NCBI RefSeq assembly: GCF_011421595.1
Contig: NZ_WTLH01000036.1
Span: 1 to 36,742, forward strand
Reading direction: 5' to 3'
DNA from: Streptomyces sp. YIM 98790
GTDB lineage: Bacteria > Actinomycetota > Actinomycetes > Streptomycetales > Streptomycetaceae
Length of the DNA: 36,742 nt
Position 1 is the first letter of the stretch, and each line of letters starts with the position of its first letter. Below, one piece after another: positions 31,972 through 36,742 of the stretch. Both the position numbers and the translations under genes were made by a program. Under the pieces are notes generated by a model. The model saw only the letters and a list, made by a program, of their open reading frames with translations, was not told the DNA's origin and did no database searches.

Positions 31972-32938
31972 AGCCGGCGAAGAGCGTGCCCAGGGCCGGG
32001 CACACGGCCCGGCGCTCCGGCCACAGCAGCCGCAGCCCCTCCCAGACGGTGACCTGAACGGCGGTCAGCACCGGCTTGCCCAGTTCGCGCTCCAGCTCCG
32101 GCAGACAGCCGACGGTGTGCAGCGCGGTGTCCGGCACCAGGACGGCATCGGCGTCCGGACGGTCCCCGGCCCGGACCAGCCGCAGCACCTCCTCCGGCCC
32201 CCAGGTGCCCACCTCCGCCGCGGTGATGATCCCGGCCGACCGCACCCCGGTCACCGTGAAACCGGCGTCGCCCAGGAACTTCCCGAACAGCCCGGCCACG
32301 TCCCCGGGATAGGTGGCGGCCACCGCCACCCGGCTGACGCCGACCGCCCGCGCGGCATGGACGAAGGCGAAGGAGGTACTGGAGGCGGGCCGGCCGCCGG
32401 CCGCCGCGGCCAGCGCCCGGACCTGCTCCCGCGCGCCCGACCAGCCGCGGACGAAGCTGCCACTGGTGCAGGCCCAGAGCACCGCACCGGCACCGGCCGC
32501 GTCCGGTCCGGCCAGCCCCGCGCTCAGCCGGGCCGCCGCGCCCATCTCCAGCAGCGCGTCCACCCGGTGTGCGTCGGTCCCGATGTCGGTGTGCAGCACC
32601 GGCAGCCGCACCCGGGTGCCGGCGGCGCGCAACAGCCGGGCCGCCCGGGGGAAGTCGTCCTCGGCCGAATGCCCGGGGTACAGGAACGCGACCGCCTCCG
32701 CCGCCCGGTCCACGGCGGCGTCCCGCGGCTGCCGCTCCGCCTCGGCGGTGTCCCGGCCGACGGCCGCGTCACCCGCCGTCCCGGTCCCCGGTTCCCTCAC
32801 CGCTTCCGGCACGGTCCCGGTCTCGCTCCCGGTCTCGGTCCCGGTCTCGGTCCCGGCGGCGCTCCCCGTGGCGCTCCCGGTGGCGGTCCCGGCATCGGTC
32901 ACTGTCTCGGTCGGCACGCCGAACGCGCGCATGGGCAT
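31970..32938 (-). CDS. Maleate-isomerase/AMDase-like protein lacking the second Cys
   Basis: 322 aa from ATG 32938 (GGGAG 4-5 nt upstream) or ATG 32932. The first 75 residues are a Thr/Gly/Glu/Ala low-complexity extension. Residues 80-320 have the Asp/Glu-racemase superfamily fold. The first catalytic position is Cys157 in W-A-C-T-S-G-S-F-V-R-G. The second should be a Cys, but V-P-D-T-A-L-H-T has Asp270 where the upstream paralogue has S-C-T-N-L-H-T. One-Cys members include arylmalonate decarboxylase, which keeps the other Cys. It therefore may decarboxylate, use another mechanism, or be a non-catalytic partner. Second gene of an operon with the intact paralogue, 74 bp apart, divergent from a dehydrogenase-amidase pair. 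Confidence 0.82.
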   Translation of the reverse strand: MPMRAFGVPTETVTDAGTATGSATGSAAGTETGTETGSETGTVPEAVREPGTGTAGDAAVGRDTAEAERQPRDAAVDRAAEAVAFLYPGHSAEDDFPRAARLLRAAGTRVRLPVLHTDIGTDAHRVDALLEMGAAARLSAGLAGPDAAGAGAVLWACTSGSFVRGWSGAREQVRALAAAAGGRPASSTSFAFVHAARAVGVSRVAVAATYPGDVAGLFGKFLGDAGFTVTGVRSAGIITAAEVGTWGPEEVLRLVRAGDRPDADAVLVPDTALHTVGCLPELERELGKPVLTAVQVTVWEGLRLLWPERRAVCPALGTLFAG

Positions 32939-33012
32939 CTCTCTCCCGTCGTCGTGCTCCCGCCCGCCGGCCGGGTGCGCCGGCGGGCCGTCGTCCGCTC
33001 CTCCTCGCCGGC

Positions 33013-33912
33013 TCAGACCGGTGGCGCGGGGCCTTCCTCCTGCCGCGGCAGCTCCGGCTCCACGGGCGCGGCCGGCAGCCCGGTCAGCCCGTCCACCAGC
33101 CCGGCCGTGGTACCGGAGCCGAACCGCGCCTCCGGGTCGAGCAGATACTGATAGGGCCCCACCGCGGCATGGCCGGCGCGCCGCAGCACATCCCACATCG
33201 TCACCTGGTTGGCCGAGACCACCGGGATGCGCAGCTCGGCCTCCAGCTGCGGGATCAGGTCGTAGGTGTGCAGATTGGTGCAGCTGATGAACAGCGCCTC
33301 GGGCGGCGCGGTGACCGCCGCCATGGTGGCGCGGGCCAGCTCGATCACCTCCCGGTGCGGCACCCGCCAGATCTCTCCGGTCAGCCCGAGCTGGCCGTGC
33401 CCGCACACCTCGATGCCGGCCTCGGCCAGGTACTCCACCAGCACCGAGGTGACCGAGGAGGTGTACGGGGTGATCACCGCGATGCGGCGGGCCCGCAGCT
33501 CGTACAGGGCGGACAGCATCGCGCCGGAGGAGGTCACCGCGGGCACCTCCCCGCCCTCCCGCGTCATCACCCTGGTCATGGTGCGCTCGCCGGTCAGCCC
33601 GCCGACGAAACTGCCCAGGGTGCAGGCATAGGCAAGGGCGCTCGGCCGCACCGCGAACAGCGACCGGACGGCGCTGCGCAGCGTCTCCCGCTCGCTGACT
33701 ATCCGGGCCAGGTCCAGACCCACCTGTACGGGCACGAACGGAGTCCGGGTCAGATGCAGCGCGACGCCGTCGGGGACCCAGCGCCACAGCTCGCGGTCCA
33801 GAGCGAAATCGAAGGGCGCGACGACTCCGATGCCGCACAGCGGCTCCGGGCCGTCGGGGAGCGGGACATCCATACGCACCCCCGGAAAACGCGGGAAGTC
33901 GGGCCACGGCAT
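33013..33912 (-). CDS. Maleate cis-trans isomerase/Asp-Glu racemase family protein
   Basis: 299 aa from ATG 33912, with GAGG 9 nt upstream and a promoter whose expected start is only about 14 nt before it; ATG 33873 is an alternative 286-aa start with a weaker GGGGGTG. Both superfamily cysteines are present: Cys97 in Y-A-C-T-L-G-S-F-V-G-G and Cys211 in I-S-C-T-N-L-H-T. Other conserved features are T-S-S-G-A-M-L-S and I-A-V-I-T-P-Y near the substrate loop and A-N-Q-V-T-M-W-D near the end. Two-Cys members isomerise maleate to fumarate, racemise hydantoins or related dicarboxylates without cofactor. The neighbours (a one-Cys paralogue, a D-2-hydroxyacid dehydrogenase and an amidase) point to degradation of an amide-bearing or malonate/maleate-like compound. 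Substrate not determinable. Confidence 0.85.
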   Translation of the reverse strand: MPWPDFPRFPGVRMDVPLPDGPEPLCGIGVVAPFDFALDRELWRWVPDGVALHLTRTPFVPVQVGLDLARIVSERETLRSAVRSLFAVRPSALAYACTLGSFVGGLTGERTMTRVMTREGGEVPAVTSSGAMLSALYELRARRIAVITPYTSSVTSVLVEYLAEAGIEVCGHGQLGLTGEIWRVPHREVIELARATMAAVTAPPEALFISCTNLHTYDLIPQLEAELRIPVVSANQVTMWDVLRRAGHAAVGPYQYLLDPEARFGSGTTAGLVDGLTGLPAAPVEPELPRQEEGPAPPV

Positions 33913-33926
33913 CGGCCGGTGCCTCG

Positions 33927-33961
33927 TTGACGACGGTAGATTCCGGTACCTACCGTGGCAA
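33927..33961. promoter_or_regulatory. Overlapping face-to-face promoters in an inverted repeat
   Basis: Plus strand: TTGACG (33927-33932), 18 bp, TACCGT (33951-33956). Minus strand: TTGCCA (33961-33956), 17 bp, TACCGT (33938-33933). The two identical -10 boxes are the arms of a perfect inverted repeat ACGGTAG-N10-CTACCGT (33933-33956). The two polymerases could not bind at once, and a regulator on the palindrome would cover both -10 boxes. Confidence 0.6.
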
Positions 33962-34041
33962 TCCGGCGTCCAGTGCGACCTTTGTGCGAGCCATGGTCCG
34001 GCCATGCAACCAAGCCCTCGTTGCGGAACGGTTTCCCTCTG

Positions 34042-35058
34042 ATGTCACCCCCCTGCGTTGTTGTCCTGGGTGCCGAAGCGGCCCCGGAACGGATGCGTCC
34101 GCCCCGGCTCGACCGGCTCGCCGGCCGCGCCACGGTCCGGCATGCCGACGACGGCACCCTGGCCGGCCTGCTGCCCTCGGCCGATGTGCTGCTGGTCTGG
34201 GACTTCACCTCGGACGCGGTCCGCCGCGCCTGGCCCGGCAGCGGCCCGCGGCCGGGCTGGGTGCACACCGCCAGCGCCGGGGTGGACCGGCTGCTCTTTC
34301 CCGAGCTGGTGCATTCCCCCACCCTGGTGACCAACGCCAGGGGCGTCTTCGACATCCCGATCGCGGAGTACGTGGCCGGGCTGCTGATCGCCATGGCCCG
34401 GGAGTTCCCCGCCACGTGGGAGCTCCAGCGGCAGCGGGTCTGGCGCCACCGGGAGACCCGGACGGTGGCGGGCAGCCGGGCCGTGGTGGTCGGCTCGGGC
34501 GGCATCGGGCGGGAGATCACCCGGACGCTGCGCGCGCTGCGCGCCACCGTCGACCTGGTGGGGCGGCGGGAGCGCACCGCCGATCCCGAGTTCGGCCGCA
34601 TCCATCCGGCGCGGGCGCTGCCCGAGCTGCTTCCCGCGGCCGACTGGGTGGTGTGCGCGGCGCCGCTCACGCCCGCCACCCGGGGCATGTTCGATGCCGC
34701 GGCGTTCGCGCGGATGAAGGAGGGCGCCCGGTTCGTGAACGTGGGGCGGGGCGCGCACGTGGTGGAGCCCGATCTGGTGGCCGCGCTGCGGTCCGGGCGG
34801 CTTGCCGGTGCGGCGCTGGACGTGTTCGCCGAGGAGCCGCTGCCGTCCGCCAGTCCGCTGTGGGAGCTGCCGGGCGTGCTCGTCTCGCCGCACATGAGCG
34901 GCGACACCCACGGGTGGGAGCAGGCGCTCGCCACCCAGTTCCTGGACAACTTCGACCGCTGGGTGGCCGGCGAGCCGCTGCACCAGGTGGTGGACAAACA
35001 ACTGGGCCACGCCGCGGATGTCGTCACCGAGGACGTCACGGAGGATCTCCCCGCATGA
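34042..35058 (+). CDS. D-2-hydroxyacid dehydrogenase
   Basis: 338 aa from ATG 34042; GGAACGG about 10 nt upstream is a weak Shine-Dalgarno, and an ATG at 33955 would extend into the promoter. The NAD(P)-binding Rossmann domain has G-S-G-G-I-G-R-E-I at 151-159. The catalytic triad is present: Arg236 in V-N-V-G-R-G, Glu265 in A-E-E-P-L-P and His284 in S-P-H-M-S-G. Such enzymes reversibly reduce 2-keto acids to D-2-hydroxy acids in the cytoplasm; the short N-terminal half suggests the glyoxylate/hydroxypyruvate-like branch. It overlaps the amidase gene by 4 bp, so the two are coupled, and is divergent from the two racemase-superfamily genes. Together these suggest a small catabolic cluster. Confidence 0.92.
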   Translation: MSPPCVVVLGAEAAPERMRPPRLDRLAGRATVRHADDGTLAGLLPSADVLLVWDFTSDAVRRAWPGSGPRPGWVHTASAGVDRLLFPELVHSPTLVTNARGVFDIPIAEYVAGLLIAMAREFPATWELQRQRVWRHRETRTVAGSRAVVVGSGGIGREITRTLRALRATVDLVGRRERTADPEFGRIHPARALPELLPAADWVVCAAPLTPATRGMFDAAAFARMKEGARFVNVGRGAHVVEPDLVAALRSGRLAGAALDVFAEEPLPSASPLWELPGVLVSPHMSGDTHGWEQALATQFLDNFDRWVAGEPLHQVVDKQLGHAADVVTEDVTEDLPA

Positions 35059-36701
35059 ACAGTTCCGCAGGCCCCGGCCGCGCCGCCGATCCCGCGGCTC
35101 CGCCCGCACCCGCCGCGCCCGCCGCACCCGCCGCACCGCAGGCGCAGCACACCCGGCGCGCGGCGTCCGCTCCCGCCACCCCCTCCGCTCCCTCCGCCTC
35201 CGCCACTCCCTCCGCCTCCGCTCTGCCCGCCACCGCGGCCGCGCTGCTCGCCGCGTACGCCGCCGGGGAGCTCTCCCCGGTGCAGGCCACCGAGGCCGCC
35301 CTGGCCCGCGCCGAGGAGGCGCAGCGGCGGGTCAACCCCTTCGTGCTGATCGATGCCGAGGGCGCCCTGGCGCAGGCCCGGGCCTCGGAGCGCCGCTGGC
35401 TGGCCGGCGAGCCGGCCGGCCCGCTGGACGGTGTCCCGGTCACCGTCAAGGACATGCTGCTGATGCGCGGCCATCCGGCCCGGCGCGGCTCCGCCCTGGA
35501 CGCGCTGGCCGCGTCCGGCGGCCGACCCTGCCAGGAGGACGCCCCGGCCGTGGCCCGGCTGCGCGAGTCCGGCGCCGTGCTGCTGGCCAAGACCACCACC
35601 CCGGAGCTGGGCTGGAAGGCGGTCACCGACAGCCCGGCGGACGGCGCCACCGGCAATCCGCACGACCCGGCACGCACCGCCGGCGGGTCCAGCGGCGGGG
35701 CGGCGGCTGCCGTGGCGCTGGGCGCCGGGCCGCTGGCGCTGGGCACCGACGGCGGCGGCTCGGTGCGCATCCCGGCCGCGTTCTGCGGGGTGCTCGGCTT
35801 CAAGGCGACCTACGGCCGGGTGCCGGCCTATCCGGCCAGCGCCTTCGGCACCCTGGCCCATGTCGGCCCGCTCGCCCTGGACCCGGCGGACACCGCGCTG
35901 CTGATGGAGGTGATCGCGGCGCCCGATCCGCGCGACTGGTCGCATCTGGGCCCGCTGCCGCCCGGCGGCTTCGGTGCCGCCGGGCTCCCGGCACCGGCCA
36001 CGGCCGGGGGGGCCGCTGCCGGCCGGCCGCTGGCCGGCCTGCGGATCGCGTACTCCCCGGCGCTGGGCCATCCCGGCGCCCCGGACCGGGACGGCATCAC
36101 GGTCGCCCCGGAGATCGCCGGGGCGGTGCGCCGGCTGGCCGAGGGCCTGGCCGGGCTGGGCGCCCGGGTGGAGGAGACCGACCCGCCCGTGCCCTCGCCC
36201 GCCGTGCTGCGCGCCGCGTTCGAGGTGCTGTGGTTCAGCGGGGCCGCCCGCGCCACCGGGCATCTGACCGAGGAGGAGGCGGCCCGGCTCGATCCGGGCC
36301 TGCGGGAGATCCGTGCCGAGGGGGCGGCCCGCACCGCGCTGGAGTACCTGGCCGCGGTGGACACCCGGATGGCCCTCGGCCACGCCATGGGGGTCTTCCA
36401 CCAGGAGTACGACCTGCTGCTCACCCCGGCGGTGCCGGTCGCCCCCTTCGCGCTCGGCCGGGAGGTGCCGGAGGGCTCGGGGATGCGCCGGTGGACCGAG
36501 TGGGCGCCGTTCAGCCATCCGTTCAACCTGACCCAGCAGCCGGCGGTCAGCCTGCCCTGCGGGCGGGACGGCTCCGGGCTGCCGGTCGCCGCTCAGCTGG
36601 TGGCCCCCCGGCACGCCGACGCGCGGCTGCTGCACGCCGCGCGGGTGATCTGGGAGGCCGGGCTGGCCGGGCCGGAACTTCCGGGCGCCGCCGCCCGCTG
36701 A
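35055..36701 (+). CDS. Amidase-signature family hydrolase with N-terminal Ala/Pro extension
   Basis: 548 aa from ATG 35055, overlapping the dehydrogenase stop (ATGA). Residues 1-58 are an Ala/Pro/Ser low-complexity extension unusual for the family. The catalytic Ser-cisSer-Lys triad is intact: Lys132 in V-T-V-K-D-M, cis-Ser212 in A-G-G-S-S-G-G and nucleophile Ser236 in T-D-G-G-G-S-V-R-I-P, with the usual 24-residue Ser-Ser spacing. The rest matches the normal amidase length of about 470-490 aa. Such enzymes hydrolyse amide bonds of small molecules to acid and ammonia; a GatA role is unlikely because GatB/GatC are absent and the gene is in a catabolic-type operon. The extension could be disordered or reflect a start placed too early, but the overlap favours the start given. 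Confidence 0.92.
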   Translation: MNSSAGPGRAADPAAPPAPAAPAAPAAPQAQHTRRAASAPATPSAPSASATPSASALPATAAALLAAYAAGELSPVQATEAALARAEEAQRRVNPFVLIDAEGALAQARASERRWLAGEPAGPLDGVPVTVKDMLLMRGHPARRGSALDALAASGGRPCQEDAPAVARLRESGAVLLAKTTTPELGWKAVTDSPADGATGNPHDPARTAGGSSGGAAAAVALGAGPLALGTDGGGSVRIPAAFCGVLGFKATYGRVPAYPASAFGTLAHVGPLALDPADTALLMEVIAAPDPRDWSHLGPLPPGGFGAAGLPAPATAGGAAAGRPLAGLRIAYSPALGHPGAPDRDGITVAPEIAGAVRRLAEGLAGLGARVEETDPPVPSPAVLRAAFEVLWFSGAARATGHLTEEEAARLDPGLREIRAEGAARTALEYLAAVDTRMALGHAMGVFHQEYDLLLTPAVPVAPFALGREVPEGSGMRRWTEWAPFSHPFNLTQQPAVSLPCGRDGSGLPVAAQLVAPRHADARLLHAARVIWEAGLAGPELPGAAAR

Positions 36702-36742
36702 GCCGCCCGCCGGGCCGTCCGGACACGCGCCGGGCCGTCGTG

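Noticed and set aside
33750..36635. 961-codon minus-strand frame over the dehydrogenase and amidase genes
   Set aside because: Shadow of two genes with intact catalytic motifs; no ribosome-binding site.

Overview
The window is very GC-rich, uses almost only G/C-ending codons, and carries the complete cebR-cebEFG-bglC cellobiose system with CebR operators, NsdA-type and GGDEF-EAL regulators and an SCO2400-type zinc-ribbon protein. This is Streptomyces (or a very close relative) chromosomal DNA, probably core or near-core. I see no transposase, integrase, phage gene, rRNA or CRISPR array. There is one tRNA, tRNA-Lys(CTT), at 28211-28284.

Layout. (a) 1-5.4 kb: the end of a zinc-ribbon protein gene, then two divergent secreted cellulases, a GH48 exocellulase (minus) and a GH6 cellobiohydrolase (plus). 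Each has an N-terminal CBM2 and each has its own CebR box in the shared promoter region. (b) 5.5-11 kb: a solitary cas6e (CRISPR RNA endonuclease) gene and two large beta-propeller proteins, all on the minus strand. (c) 11.1-17.4 kb: cebR (minus) divergent from cebE-cebF-cebG, followed by bglC. (d) 17.5-20.3 kb: an OmpR-type two-component system (minus) divergent from a small membrane-anchored protein. (e) 20.4-24.05 kb: a degenerate M48-like membrane protein fused to LysM, a spermidine-synthase-like protein and an unknown protein (all minus). (f) 24.2-28.15 kb: an NsdA-like regulator, a histidine phosphatase, and a PAP2-family membrane protein coupled to a small conserved protein. (g) 28.2-31.9 kb: tRNA-Lys, an M6-type secreted metalloprotease (minus) and a PAS/GGDEF/EAL c-di-GMP protein (plus). 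(h) 32-36.7 kb: two maleate-isomerase/arylmalonate-decarboxylase-like proteins (minus) divergent from a D-2-hydroxyacid dehydrogenase-amidase pair (plus).

How the genes work together. GH48 and GH6 attack crystalline cellulose outside the cell and release cellobiose and short cellodextrins. The lipoprotein CebE binds these and CebF/CebG import them, using an ATPase encoded elsewhere (MsiK in characterised Streptomyces). BglC hydrolyses them to glucose in the cytoplasm. CebR represses all of this through four matching 14-bp boxes at 3238, 3381, 12259 and 15964. The whole depolymerise-import-hydrolyse pathway therefore lies within 17 kb.

The items most worth a second look are the orphan cas6e with intact catalytic features and a perfect 20-bp palindrome in its leader; the Asp/Glu-racemase-superfamily pair in which one paralogue has lost the second catalytic Cys; the face-to-face overlapping promoters between that pair and the dehydrogenase-amidase operon; the M48-LysM pseudoprotease; and a 65-bp inverted repeat inside the two CBM2 modules that could invert the cellulase promoter region.
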